This document shows, piece after piece, positions 33,679 through 45,746 of a stretch of DNA of 64,000 nucleotides. Positions within the stretch are counted from its first letter, which is position 1. Each line of letters begins with the position of its first letter. The position numbers were made by a program, and so were the translations under genes. The DNA is from Scleroderma bovista (lineage: Eukaryota; Basidiomycota; Agaricomycetes; Boletales; Sclerodermataceae). The stretch is taken from contig JAYMGJ010000059.1 in NCBI GenBank assembly GCA_037178675.1, forward strand, positions 1-64,000, read 5' to 3'. The notes beneath the pieces were generated by a model, which was not told where the DNA came from, searched no databases, and saw only the letters and a program-made list of their open reading frames with translations.

Positions 33679-36600
33679 TGTGAGTCAAAGTGTGGATTTG
33701 GGTCGGAGTAATAACCCAAACACAACACCAATAAAGGACTACAAATATGTGTGAGTGGTGGTTTACCTCCGCGGTGTCCAGAGAGGATGTGCTGAGGAGG
33801 GGGGAAGGGGATCTACACCAACAGGGTGATGCAGACAATGATGCAGGATACTCCTGGGGTACAGGAGCAATGGATGACGAAGGGGATAGGGGTCTGGACT
33901 CTTCCTAAAGCCTAGGAAGTGTCAAAGTGGGGATTTGTCATATCCATACTTTTCCAGTCGCAACTCCGGTCTAACCATGGCCCACCTGACCTCTCCTTAG
34001 GCATAGATGCAACTCCGGATCTAGTCCGGCCATCTCCAGCCCTATAGCTGCACTCCAGCTCAACTCCGGTCACTACGTCCATCTTCGCCTCAGGACTAAC
34101 CCCTGTCTTCCTACAGACAGATCCGCGGTCTAACTCCTCCATGTCGGACCTGTTCCTACCACTAGTCGCTACTCCAGTTTCAGTCCAGCCACTCCCTTAG
34201 CCTTGTCTGCGACGTAGCCCAACTCCGGCTGGTACATCCAACTCCGGCTCAGTTCTGCTCCTGTTCTGCTCCGCTTCCCCTGATAGGTCCACCAATGGCC
34301 TTGGACATTTCCATGTCCAACTCCGGACCTTCCTCCGGCTACTCTGCCCTTCCTCCAGTCATACACTCCCTCTGCTCTTGCACTTCCTCCGGTCGTGCAC
34401 TTCCTCCGGTCGTGCACTTCCTCCGGTCGTGCACTTCCTCCGGTCCCGCTTCCTCCGGTTCCACTTCCTCCGGTCCTGGACATCGCTCCGGACTTAACAT
34501 TAGTTAAGTCCACCTCCAACCCTTACCTGTCCTCTTCCGACCTAGTTCCCTTTACTTCACTGTCCCTGCTTTTCCTCTGTTGTCCCTGTATCTCTAGTTC
34601 CCCGTGTCTGCTCCCGCTCTGGTTTATTTTCCTGTACCTGCTTTATTTTCCTGTCCGTTTCTGCTCTGTCCCTTGTCCCAACTAAGGTGTTTACTTGTCA
34701 CCGTATATACTCACCCTAGTTCTCATTTACTATATAAACTACTATACTCCGGCCTAGTAGTTTCCTTAGATCAAATCTCGACTAAGATACTCCCCACTCT
34801 GTACTACCCACCATGCTCTCCTAATCCCATCTTGTTCTCCTGAACTCCGGCCAACTCCGGCCTCCGTCCTATCTTGTCCCCTTGGTCCTATGTCCGATCC
34901 TAGCAAGTCTCCTACTTGCACGAGGGCAAAAGCCACCTCTGTCCCAGACTCGACGCTAGACCTCTCAGGACTTATCCCACCTCTGGGATGTCCTTCGTCC
35001 GGACAAACTGCGCTTTACTCCGGTCCACTTTCCCGCGGTCCGGACTAACTCCGCAAAACCCGGACTTACTTCCAGTGCTCCTCCAGCGCCCGGACTTCGT
35101 CCGTATGACCCGGACTTGACTCTCTGCACTAAGTAGCACATACTAGTGTCAGGACTTACCTCCTCATTAGTTCCCTGCACCCCTGGACCTCCTAGTAAGA
35201 TCGTCGAGGAGAACCGGTCTTGACAGGATTGGGGTGACTGGGACTGAAGTAGCAATACTACACCTAGAGGTTGGTGCAGCAAAGGGGCAAGGGGGCTCCT
35301 GATGTCCAGAAGCAATGGGATATGAAGGATAGACAGGCTAGACTCCGCTTGAGCCTAGAGAAATACTTGGACTTGAATAGATTGAATAAAACTTGAATAT
35401 CAGAGTCTTTAGACCTTCACTGAAGCCTACAAGACTCAAAGAGCTGAGGGGATACTGACTGAGAGAGTCTGAGAGAGGGATAATTTTGTGCAATTGGGTC
35501 CTCTTCACTGGGCTGAGCCCAGGGGTTTAAATACATGGGGGGGCACAGCATTAAAGTACAAAAAGAGAAGGGAGTAAGCAGAATTTGTCAAGGATTGGTA
35601 AGGGATTTGTAAGAGCTTTGTAAGGGGTTTGTAAGCGATCAGTAAGCAAGGGATAAGCAGGAATGAGTAAGCATAGGGAGCATGAATAAGCTGCTGAGTA
35701 AAGGAATGAGTAAGCTGCATGACAAGATTGATTGGTAAGGGAGTGAGTCATCAGCTGAGTAATATACCAAAAATGCGAAAGGGATAGAGTAATACTGAGG
35801 ACAAGAGAGCATCAGTAAGCAAGGGATGAGTCACTGCACAGCAGAAGGAGTCATTGATGCACAGCCTAAGAAGTTTGATGGGGGGGCTGTGTACCATCAG
35901 GAATTTGATGGGGCAACAATGGGGAAGATCTGAGATTAATCGGGGGATTGATCCGAGACAAAACAGCCACAAGAAGAGTACCAGGGGTCCAGAGGTCTTT
36001 TGGGGGGTCAGCATACACTAAGGTATAGTGCATGTGTTCTAGCGCCGCTTCCTAATAGCACTATAAAGTGGGGGAATAACTGTCATGGTGCTGGGGGATG
36101 TCATCTGAAAGTAGGGAAGCGGATAGAGTATTGAATTTGACGCATCCAGGGAAGCGAGACAAACAACAGAGGAAGATGGACATGGCAAGTATCTGGGAGG
36201 AAGGAACCATAGGCTGAGGGCTCAGGGGACACAGAGACGACCAGAGGAGACTTCTCAAGCTTGACAATAGACCTAAGATGACCAAAGTACGTCCTTGACG
36301 CAGGACTGATGAGGAGAACGTGCTGACCGAGAATGAGAGAGACTGAGGGAGCAGGCTGGGAAGATATGTGCCAGGCAGTGCACTGGAACTCTGGGAGAGG
36401 CTGTCCTAAGAACAGGACATAGTGGAGATCTGCAGCAATAGCGGAGAAATGATCCAGAGAAAATACGGACTCCATAGTGAGCGATGAAGCAAATGTCTGG
36501 ATTGCGAGGGGAATATCTGTGTGGGAAATGAACAGATTTGCATCGAAACTTGACAGGCAGATAGACCATGTTCTAGGCTCTCTGATGGTATAGTCACGTG

Positions 36601-37007
36601 CCTGATAACTTCAGAAATGATGGAGCTATTCAAAATATCGGAATGCTGGCACTGGGCACCTAAAAATGACATTTGGGTGCTAAAAATCATTACTTCTCTT
36701 TCTCCTTTGTTTCTCCATCAATTCTTTGGCTTCTTTGATCATTCTGGTATGGGAGTTGGACTGCAGACGTGTGCATTCCTTTCTCATACCACAATTGACA
36801 TTATTCCTTCAATTTCTTCTGCTTCTTGGCGGTTCTCGTGCGATAGATGACTGTCTGCATTGGCATTCATCTCTCGCATCAGGATAGTCTTCTTGTGCGA
36901 TAGATGGCTACGATGAGGGTCCGTCGTGCTTATCCTTCACATAAGGATCATTCAATATAGGTGTTATCTTCCATGTTCACTGTACCAAACCTGTTTGGTG
37001 CATGACA
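33679..37007 (-). mobile_element. Repeat E, copy 1 (inside the KDZ gene)
   Basis: Minus strand starts TGTCATGCACCAAACAGG at 37007 and ends TTTGACTCACA at 33679: a TG...CA unit of about 2.0 kb once the nested solo LTR is removed. Two other copies lie at 45747-48390 and 55068-57044. It contains a TATA-like tatttaaa followed by ~300 bp of pyrimidine-rich leader, as in LTR promoters. A conserved ~110-residue frame starts MESVFSLDHFSAIAADLH. No gag or pol is seen. It is probably a long solo LTR or a non-coding retroelement derivative. This copy shows no target duplication. Confidence 0.6.
33936..35225 (+). mobile_element. 1290 bp solo LTR with 5 bp target duplication
   Basis: Runs TGTCATATCC...TCTTGACA, flanked by ggatt at 33931-33935 and 35226-35230. 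The uninterrupted site is visible in E copies 2 and 3 (ggggattgaggtgactggg near 55318). It is rich in actccgg, has an 18 bp array of cttcctccggtcgtgca near 34380-34460 and a TATA-like tatataaactac near 34731. The same LTR starts again at 63144. Confidence 0.9.
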
Positions 37008-38523
37008 GCAAGTAGGTAAATAACTGCGGCTCAATGGATGGATGACCTACCTCTATTCGATTCACACTCTCTGCTAAATATGTTTTATAAGCTGCTGATG
37101 TTACCATGAATCCCTTCCCATCCATCAACCAGACCTCATTAGGAGCTGATTTGAGCAACATATGCTCTGCTTTGAAATTTCCATCCATTGCAATTATGCA
37201 AGCATATTTCCAGCTACCCCCATAAGTAGGATTTGTCAGGGGTATGAGATTATAACTCACTATGCAAGATCCACCTCTCCTGCAGGTGGAATATTGATCC
37301 CAGGTTGAGGACATGCCAGGCAAAAGAGGACCAGCTCCCCTGGCCCAGGGTCTGATGACCCTGCATGAAATCCCTGCCACTTGAGAAGTTTCAGAAGTCT
37401 CCATGCCCTGGACACTCTCAGAAGCTCCTTGTACCTATTCTGTCATGGCTACATCAGTACTGCAGTAATGAATGGGCCACTTGACTTACCGGCACAGAAT
37501 GCGGGAATGTGTTGGATGTCACTCTCTGCAGCTTACTATAGTAGTTCATTGCAGTCATGCCACATTCCACATTATCCTGAATAAAATCATCCAGCACTTG
37601 GAAGCTAAATGCAGACCTGGGACTCTTTGTTGTTGCAGGGAAAAGGCTGGCCACCATGAGCTGTAGATGTGAATCCTTGGAACCATTGCAGCTGCAGTAC
37701 CGAATATCACAAAAGTGCACTCCATTCATATGCACCAAGGTTAGACAACCTCTGTCCCATGGTCTAGTCAGATGAGGTGGTCGCCCATCATCCTCCATAT
37801 CTTCCCAAGCCTCTTCATCATTGCTTGAAATATTTCCACAGCTATATCCCCCTTGGGGACAAGGTTTTCCACTGTGGCCCAAGTGCATCACAAAACCAAT
37901 CTACTCTATTAATTATCATGTGGATATGGTGAAAGAAATGACACACCAGGTGAAGAGAAAAGTCCTCAAAGAAGGTTCCAGTCTATCTCTGAATCTGATG
38001 GAAGGGACTCTGCTGGTGTGCATCCAAGCAACAGTTACTGCAGAACATTGGTCTATGAGCACACTCTGTGCACCTAAATGTGGCATCCTTTCCACAGCAC
38101 ATGCAGATCTTTGATTCTGTGGGTGACTCCATTTCCAGGAGCACCAACAAATATCTGGCCTTGAAGGGGAGCCAGTCTTGAAGATAGTGATCCTATGATT
38201 GGATGAAATAAACTCTTAAATTAAAGGGGGATGCGAAGCAATCTGACCTGGTTCCTTGGCAATCTACATGCTCGCAGAGGTGGGTCATCTATGGCAGCAT
38301 ATGCCTCTACAGGCTCATCAGGAAAGAAATTGGTGTGCTCTAATGCAGATGAACCAGCCTGAGTTGGGGATTGATTGTCATCAGCTCTCTCAATGTGTGC
38401 CTTCTTTCAGGGTGGAGCCTTGACCATCTTATCCTTGGATCGTCTGCCTGATCTTACTGTCCTCCATGTCACCTGCATTACAGGTGTAGAGGGTCCAGCT
38501 TTAACTACCTTGGACTTCCCCAT
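37008..38523 (-). pseudogene. KDZ transposase, N-terminal half with CxC2 cysteine cluster
   Basis: Starts MGKSKVVKAG at 38523. After one intron comes the CxC2-type zinc-binding region (CMCCGKDATFRCTECAHRPM, then FCSNCCLDAHQQSPFHQI), followed by LGHSGKPCP and the CxC2 core (NGVHFCDIRYCSCNGSKDSH, SLFPATTKSPRSAFSFQVL). The RYKELLRVSRAWRLLKLLKW, GELVLFCLACPQPGIN and ACIIAMDGNFKAEH blocks lead into the catalytic domain. Introns are about 50 bp. Defects are an in-frame TGA at 38409-38407, a TAG where Trp follows FHQIQR, and the E insertion at 37007. The gene is dead here but its order is complete when joined to 33678-32601. Confidence 0.88.
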
Positions 38524-38950
38524 GATGTTCTCTGGACACAAAGCTCACAGAAAGGATTGCTTTTGACCTCAAAATGCCTCATTGCAATGCCTTGAACTCG
38601 GACAACTTTAATGATTGCATTGGCATCCTCAGTTCCCAATCTAGTTCAGGACAATCTTCAGGTACAAATGAAACCTTTCCAAATATGGAATGAGATCTTG
38701 AGATAGGCGAATAAGGGTCATGAAAATGGACCCTGAAGAAATGGACCTTTCCATGTATGGTATAACATTTGCAAATATTCCCAGAACCTTTCCAAATAGG
38801 CCTTGGGTGCCGTGTTGTATTTGCACATAAATGGGAAGGGAGGATAAAGGGTCCCTGTAATATGGGAAGGAGGTGACCACAGGACCTTTGATCAACAACC
38901 TGGTATGCACACCAGAACTTAGGAATTGCGGAAAAGGTTCCACCTCAGTC
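38524..38950. promoter_or_regulatory. Divergent intergenic region at the element centre
   Basis: 427 bp between the KDZ start (38523) and the start of the right-arm multi-exon gene (38951). Holds repeated tttccaaatatgga / tttccatgtatgg phrases (38676, 38748). Promoter role inferred from position. Confidence 0.4.
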
Positions 38951-41857
38951 ATGTCTGATTCTGAATACAGCAGCAGCAATAGTGGTGGGCACTCCAATGG
39001 CTCAGGTCAAGGCAAGACCCCCCTCTGAAAAGATGAGGTCGCAATTATCCAGGGGAAATTGGAACAGTGGATGGGTGCTGATGCGACAAAGAGTCAGTCT
39101 ATTTTCAAGGACATTGCACACACTGTTCAAGGGCTGGAGGCCAACAGGACCCTCAAGAGTAACCAATGGGTGGTGAAGAAGAAGGTGAGTGCTTCCCCTG
39201 ATTTAGAGGTGTTACCATATTGTGTCTTCATAGGCAATTCAGACATGGCTCTATAACCACAGTCGTACCCAGAAGAAAAAGCAACTTGTCAAGTATGGCC
39301 AGAGATGGAATACCCACATGGTGCTAGCACACCAACAGAAGGAGAAAATAGATTCTCTACTGAAAAGAGCTGGGCATGCACCAGGATCCAATGGGTATAT
39401 TAAATTTTATCAACAGGCAGTGGGGAAGGTGATCAAGAAAATGAGCCCAAAGCAGATCGAGCAAGCAGCTGGGATGGCGAAGGAATGGAACAAAAGCCAC
39501 CCCCCTGCAGAGATTCAAGCAAAGTGAGTGTATTATTCCATTCCCAAATTTCACTCAGGTGTGGTTAGAACCACGGAAGCAAAAGGCTGGAAGTTTGCAC
39601 AGGAGTTTTCAAAGGAAATGTGGAAGCAATGTGGTGCAAGAGTGGTGGTGATGGCAGCTTGGAAAGATGCTATGGGGGATATTATGTATGGCCTGTAGGT
39701 GCGGTCATTGGGTATGGATACTTTTACTAACACCAGCAGGCACGACTTCAACAATGAAATAGGTGATGGAAAGATGTTTGAGGAGTGGGACAGGGTAGAG
39801 AGCAAATTGGAGCAATATGCCCATGAGGTGTTTGGGGAGGAGGAGGATGCTGGTGAACCTTCCAAGGACAAGGACAAGGACCAGGTGCCAAGAAGAAAGC
39901 CCGGCAGAGGTAAATGGCACCCACAGATTAACCTCCTCTCCAATGGAGGACGGGACACCATCCATCCCTGTCATTCTCAATATGAATGCACAAGACAAGA
40001 AGGATGTTGTGCGGGCATTCATTGGTTTTCATTATGGTAATGTAACTAAGATCTGGAAATTAAAGCCTAATGGTGTCACATAGGAAAGGTTTGTGACTGC
40101 AGTAGACCATGGCATATATATCTCTGGGCGGTATTGGCCAACCAATGTGGCATTCAAGGAACCCTCTAGGCTTACCAATGAGGAGGCCGCCATTATATTG
40201 GAGTGGTGGCGAGACAGGCAGGTGACTGATCCAACTGATACCTTCAGGTTCAAGAGATGGCTGGAGTCTGATGGGTCAGTGCAATCTGTGGTTGCCCAAT
40301 CCCACAGCAGTTCTGCAAAGAGGTGTGTCAAAGGACACAGGAAAGGTAAGGATAATGTTATTAAATGGGAAATTGCTAAGGCATGATTAGAACTTTCGGC
40401 TGATGAGGATGAAGATGCATTGCCACAGCAGGAGAGGCCCTGTGGCTCTGCAGTGGAACACTCCGGCCAAAAAGTGCCAGTCAAGGTTCGCAGGAAAGGT
40501 AAATACAATCATATCAAATGCGCAACTACTGAGGCATTGTCAGAACCTGCCATCAACAAAGATGATGATGTACAAGCGGATGAAGAGGTAATGCCATGGC
40601 ACATGGGGCCTGCAGGTCCCTCTGGGGCTGGAGGCCAGTCAAAGGACCTACACAGCGGCGCAAATATTCATGGTAAGGATGTCCCTTCATGTGTCATAAT
40701 ATTGTTGATGTATTTCAGGAGGTGCTGATCCACGATGCATGGGTGGTAAAGGACACTCAAAGGGAAAACCTCATGACAAAACTGCAGACAGTAAGTGGGA
40801 AAGTGTATGACCCTAGGAAGGTACTCTAACAAACATGCCAAGACTCCACCTTGGATGAAAAGGACAATGGTACCAGAGGTGGTCATAATATCAAGGTTGG
40901 CCCACCCAACAAGGCATATTTTATGCCTGCTGGATCCAATCAACATAGGGATGTCCAACCGGTGAAACAAAAAGGTGAGAAATATATTATATGACGGTGA
41001 AGATTGACAAACAAAACCAGACCATATGCATCATGCACCCGCAGATACAATGGTAAATCATCCCATGGTTGGTGCCAAACCAAAGCCGTGGGTGAAGACC
41101 AAAGGTTCATCCATTCCTATGTGGTCACACATTTATTAATATGTAAATCTGTTATATATTGGAAGACAAACAACCCGCAGCAATGGGTGGGACTACTGCT
41201 ACAATTCAGCAGGAAATCTTGGTGCCTTCTGTTCCTGTGGCTGGCCATGGAGCAGCTAAACCTGCAGCCAAGACAAAAGGTAAGACTATTTGGTGCCATT
41301 ACACTGTCAATGGGTCTTATATATTATATAAATTCAGGCAAGCAAGGTGCACTCCCAGGAGAAAGCACTGCTGTGAATAGGACAGACACTGCAGCTGCAT
41401 CAGTCACCATGGCTAAGATGAAGGTACCAGTATTCCCATACATGCACGCATCCCATCTAATATATATCCAGAGAAGACAGCTAAAACAGTGTGTAAAGGT
41501 CCTTCCAAAACATCAACTGACCAGCCCCATGCAGCTCAGCCAGGGGCCAAGATGGCAGGTAAATTCATTTGTGTGCATCTTATATATATGATATATTTAA
41601 AAGAAGAATTACCAGAGCCCAGAAAGAATACTTCCAAAGTGCAGGTGGAAACTGCGGGCCCTTCCTCCATTCCCAGTGACGAGGCACCTCCCGGTCATTC
41701 TGTACCGGACCCTGCAAATGCAGACAACATGGCGCCCATTGTTCTGGACCCACCTACCCCCATGCCTGCGCAGCATCAATCCACCCAGAATAAGAGGCTT
41801 CCACCATGGCTGGAGGATTATCTGGATGACTGCATTCCAAAGAGATACAGAAAATGA
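38951..41857 (+). pseudogene. Multi-exon accessory gene, right arm
   Basis: Starts MSDSEYSSSNSGGHSNGSGQ. After a TGA at 39026 it continues KDEVAIIQGKLEQWMGADAT, then (intron) WLYNHSRTQKKKQLVKYGQR, HAPGSNGYIKFYQQAV and KMSPKQIEQAAG, then (intron) FAQEFSKEMWKQCGARVVVM and AAWKD. An intron gtaggt...cagcag gives HDFNNEIGDGKMFEEWD. MEDGTPSIPVILNMN, DKKDVVRAFIGFHYG, a TAG near 40081, and FKEPSRLTNEEAAII with EWWRDRQVTDP follow. Then short exons end in Lys-rich motifs (KPAAKTKG), and the last exon ends RLPPWLEDYLDDCIPKRYRK. The core resembles an unnamed multi-copy Agaricomycete family I know only as hypothetical proteins. Two stops make this copy non-functional as read. Confidence 0.7.
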
Positions 41858-41929
41858 TTATCATACCTGTATGTATATAGCCAAGAGAGAGATTATTGGT
41901 TGCAAGTGCATGTATTCAAGGGAATGTAA

Positions 41930-43373
41930 TTACAACATTGTAGGATCTAAGTCCTCCAAATCATACATCCCACTTATAGAAAGGTGGTGGTCTGCACAGG
42001 GAAGGTCTAGCCTAAGGAAGGGAGAAGGAGATCTGTAGGTAACCTCAGTATGCTGGCAAGCTACTTATATATTAGTATATACCTGTAGGTAACTACAAGG
42101 TATTAGTAGGTAGATATGGTGGTTAGTAGATGGTACTCACCCTCAGTATGCTGGCAAGCTACTGAGGGAACTATAGTAATAGTAACTCTACTGTATCTGC
42201 GCTTTATGCTTATGTAAGTATATAAACAAACCATAACAGTCTGTTTATCTCCAACACCACTGTCAGAGTCTGATCTGTCACCTCGGTCAATCTTCTGAAG
42301 CCTCTCTCTCATTTCTGCATACTGTGCCCATCTATTAACAAGCCTTCTCCATTCCTGTGTCTCTTCCACCAACCTGTCCGCATATTGTTTGTACATTGTG
42401 ACCATTGGTTTGTCATAGAGGTCATCCAGTTTGGTAACTCTTCCTTCCTTTGGGTGAAATCAGGCAGCTATTTCACAGGCTGTTGTTACTATTTCATTGT
42501 AAGTATCAATATAATATTATCCAACAATAACTCACATTCATGCTGCGGCCCATTGAACCTTCCATTGTAGACATCCATCCTGGCCATACTGTAGACCAAA
42601 TGCCACCATTCCTCTATGAACCTGTAAGTTTACCATATTCAATCCAAAGGCAAACTTACCCTCTGCAACATTTGGACAGGTCACCCCATCCAATTCAGTT
42701 TCCTGTGCCTTTCCTTTCTCCAGCACTCTACTATGGGTTGTCAGACTGGTGCTGATAACCCTTGGCCATAGGTCCTTCCATGAAATTCCTTCCCTGTCAG
42801 TATTGCTATTGATAGTTGATGCAGGGTGTGGCGACACTGACATGGATGATGGTGTGAGAGGTGAGAGGGGTGTTGATAAGGGGCAGAATATTTCTTGGGG
42901 TTTTTGGGGAGGTGGACTCCATCTACCACTGTCATTGGATGTGTTGGTATCAATGGAGCATTCAGAGGGACTTTTGGGTACCAATAGAGGTGTCAATGTG
43001 ATGTGAAAGAGACCAGCTTGTGCTAATATCACTACCTGCAAATATGACATGCATTATGGAAAAGACAAAAGAAGAAATATGTACCTGAGTGGAAATTTGT
43101 GTGTCCACTACCATCACGGCAGCCACAGTTGCTTGAATCCATGGTGGAGACCCTCCAGTGCTATAATTACTTGCTGCCATGCTCAGATTAGCAGTGCCAA
43201 ACATCAACAGATAGATACCAACTTCATGGAACATTTCTGTTCAGAGGTATCCATCCTGGGCTACCAAATAAAGCTGATGGAAATAAATTTGCCAGTTGGT
43301 TTGAGCAGACTACAGACTTACCTGAGTGCACTGCACCATCATCTATGAATCTCACATTCCTTTGCTTGCTCAT
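41930..43373 (-). pseudogene. RFIDDG-motif gene, right arm, interrupted
   Basis: Starts MSKQRNVRFIDDGAVHSG at 43373, as in the left arm and copy C. Exon 3 is the same acidic Pro/Ser type but shorter. The EWWHL and KPMVTMYKQYADRLVEETQE regions follow. Defects: the last exon has a TGA before FHPKEGRVTKLD, a 62 bp insertion lies near 43187-43248, and the last exon is split before LEDLDPTML by a 287 bp insert (about 41973-42259). Confidence 0.75.
41973..42259. mobile_element. 287 bp insertion absent from copy C
   Basis: Copy C reads straight across this site (catacatcccactgtcagag), so the insert is directly visible by comparison. It contains cctcagtatgctggcaagct twice (42043 and 42141) and gcttatgtaag, a phrase also seen at 6260, 12580 and 52136. 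The repeated flank is only cact. Probably a short non-autonomous transposon. Confidence 0.7.
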
Positions 43374-44214
43374 GGTTTATTATAGATGGAACAAGGGAAG
43401 AGGTATTGCAATGGCTGGGATGGACAGGTCCAGATTAAATATATATTGAATAGACTGGCTTATATAAGACATTTCCCATGGGCACAATGAGCTGTGTGAT
43501 GTCATTGGTGGAATCTAGCCTGGAATGTATTTACAATGCATCCACTATACCATATTTAGGGTGTAACAGGGCATCATCTGCGGTAATTGTGTATAATATC
43601 ATGGGCAATATCCCAAAATGTTATCGTTTAGGCAGATAGCTGGGTGTATTATATGTATAATTGTACGTATTTGAGGATTTTACTTATTCATAATTTGGTG
43701 GCCCTGGCAGTCAAATTCTATTATTTACCACATGAGCCATGGGTGTTACTGGTGCAGTGGACTCAGGTTGGACATGTTTAACATCACATTGTTGATGGGA
43801 TTTGGGCATTCACTCTTGGTGGAATTCCACAATTTGTCATTGTAATTTCAATAGTCTTAAGTATGTGTCATTTACCTGCAGTAAATGGAAGCGCAAGTGT
43901 TTTAATCAAATTTATATATTCATGAGCCTCACTCTGTTCTATCAGGTTTATTCAGTACAATACTGTGGAGGAATAATGTACAATCATTGGACATATTGAT
44001 TTCCAGACATGTGACAGGCTTCTGGTACATTCTAGGCTAACAATGCTGACATGGCCATCATTACCACATGGTGTGACATACCGCTGTCCGGTTTGACACC
44101 GCAGCCATACTAGACCCTTGATGATGTAACCATAATAAATATTCACCATCACTGGGAGGATTCCACACTGCATCCTTGCTTGCCACCTCCAATCACCCTC
44201 TGTTTCATTCTGCC
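43374..44214. promoter_or_regulatory. Divergent intergenic region, right arm
   Basis: 841 bp between the two divergent pseudogenes, matching 58577-59417 in inverse. It has lost almost all ACCGCGG motifs relative to the left arm (for example ctgcggtaat at 43577, where copy C keeps accgcgga). Confidence 0.4.
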
Positions 44215-45746
44215 ATGTCTCCTCAGACTTTAACTACCCAAGTATCCTCCACATCTGACATTTCTGGTCTATTTGATACTCCTATGATGCCAGCCAAAAT
44301 CATTGTGGATGCTACATCCATCATTATCACCACAGTCACAACAATTAAGAAAACGAAAGATATGGCCTTGTGGATGCAGGTGCAGCGGGATGTATGGAAT
44401 CAGTTGGTAAGTTGACATTTTATACTGGTCAACCTTAGCTGATGCCTGCCAGAACTGCATTAGAGCAGTAGCGGGAGATGTACCCCACATTTTGAGCATT
44501 CCAACTATGCTCATGGCCCTCGACCGGTACCTTGAGGATCCAAATGAGGGAATTACTGAGTGGCCATAGTGGCCAGAACTTTTACAGTGCCCTCTGGAGA
44601 AGGTCGCTGACCATCCATGGTCCCACTATGGTCAGCCCTCTCAGGATGGTAGAGTGGTTCCAGCAGCAATGGAAGACACCCAGATGGACAGAGAGGAGGA
44701 AGTGACAGAGCTGGTGGATAAGGGGAAGGGAAAGGATGATGAGGTGAGTAATGATGAGGTTAGCTCATCACAGGCAGCAGGGGGTGAGGAAGTAAGAGCA
44801 AGTCACCATGGTTGTGGGTGTGGGCAGACCTGGGGATGTAGCCAGACCCGGGGACATAGCCAGACCCAGGGACGTAGCCAGTCCCATCGCGCTCACAAAC
44901 GTGTCAAGTCTGCTCCAATTGTTGACAGCGAGGAGAAACAGAACCCCACCAGTCGTGGTTCCAACAAGACGTTTGACCTTCAACACCCCCCACCCAACTT
45001 TCTGATCCTTCCAGCTGTCGACCGGTGTGACTACTGTGCCCATCACCAGCTAGCCTGTGCAAGGAAAGAAGATTGTGCCTGCTTCCAATGCAACAAATCA
45101 AAGCATGGGTGCAGCCTGGCATCCAAATGGGGGAGGTCTCAGTCGCAGTCCTGTGCACCAACCAGGCAAGCCAATCACAGGGCGTCTCCTCCATTGAAGA
45201 CAGCACCACTGGCCCCTACATGCATCAATCCTCCCCGTTTGACTTGCAAGTGGAAAGCCCAGAGTCCTATTCCCATGGATGACGCCCCAAACCCGTGGTC
45301 TGCACCTTGTCCTCCTACACCTGGGCCATCAAGGGGCAGACGTGAAAGTGAGTCATAATATTTTGTTGTTGCGTTCTTCTGAAAGTCTAAACAGAGTTTG
45401 ATGGAGTGGTTATAGTCCAACCAAAATGGCTATCACAATCACGCGACCATGGTACAAGTGCTGAATGGAGTGAGCATGCCACAACCGCAACAACCAGTGC
45501 ATGTAGTGAATGTTCGCAGTTGAAAGAGGACTTGGGTGATGTCAATCGCCAACTCAACACACAGGAGCTGGAAATGGATACCCTCTGCCAGCTTGTTGAA
45601 GGTTTGCGATCAAGTACACTCACTGCCCCTCCAGCACCATTGCCACCACTGCCGTCCAAACATCCACACCTGTGGACAGTCCTGTATTAGTTCAACATGT
45701 GCCTTCACCTTCCCCCATCCCTGCATCTGCTGGAATCACCTCCCAG

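Noticed and set aside
33679..37007. 4-6 bp target duplication around E copy 1
   Set aside because: Flanks (gtgg and gcaa) do not match, so I could not claim a simple insertion into the KDZ gene; recombination between E copies is possible.
39698..39741. In-frame TAG in the right-arm multi-exon gene after MYGL
   Set aside because: Better explained as an intron (gtaggt...cagcag) that restores MYGLHDFNNEIGDG in frame; not counted as a lesion.
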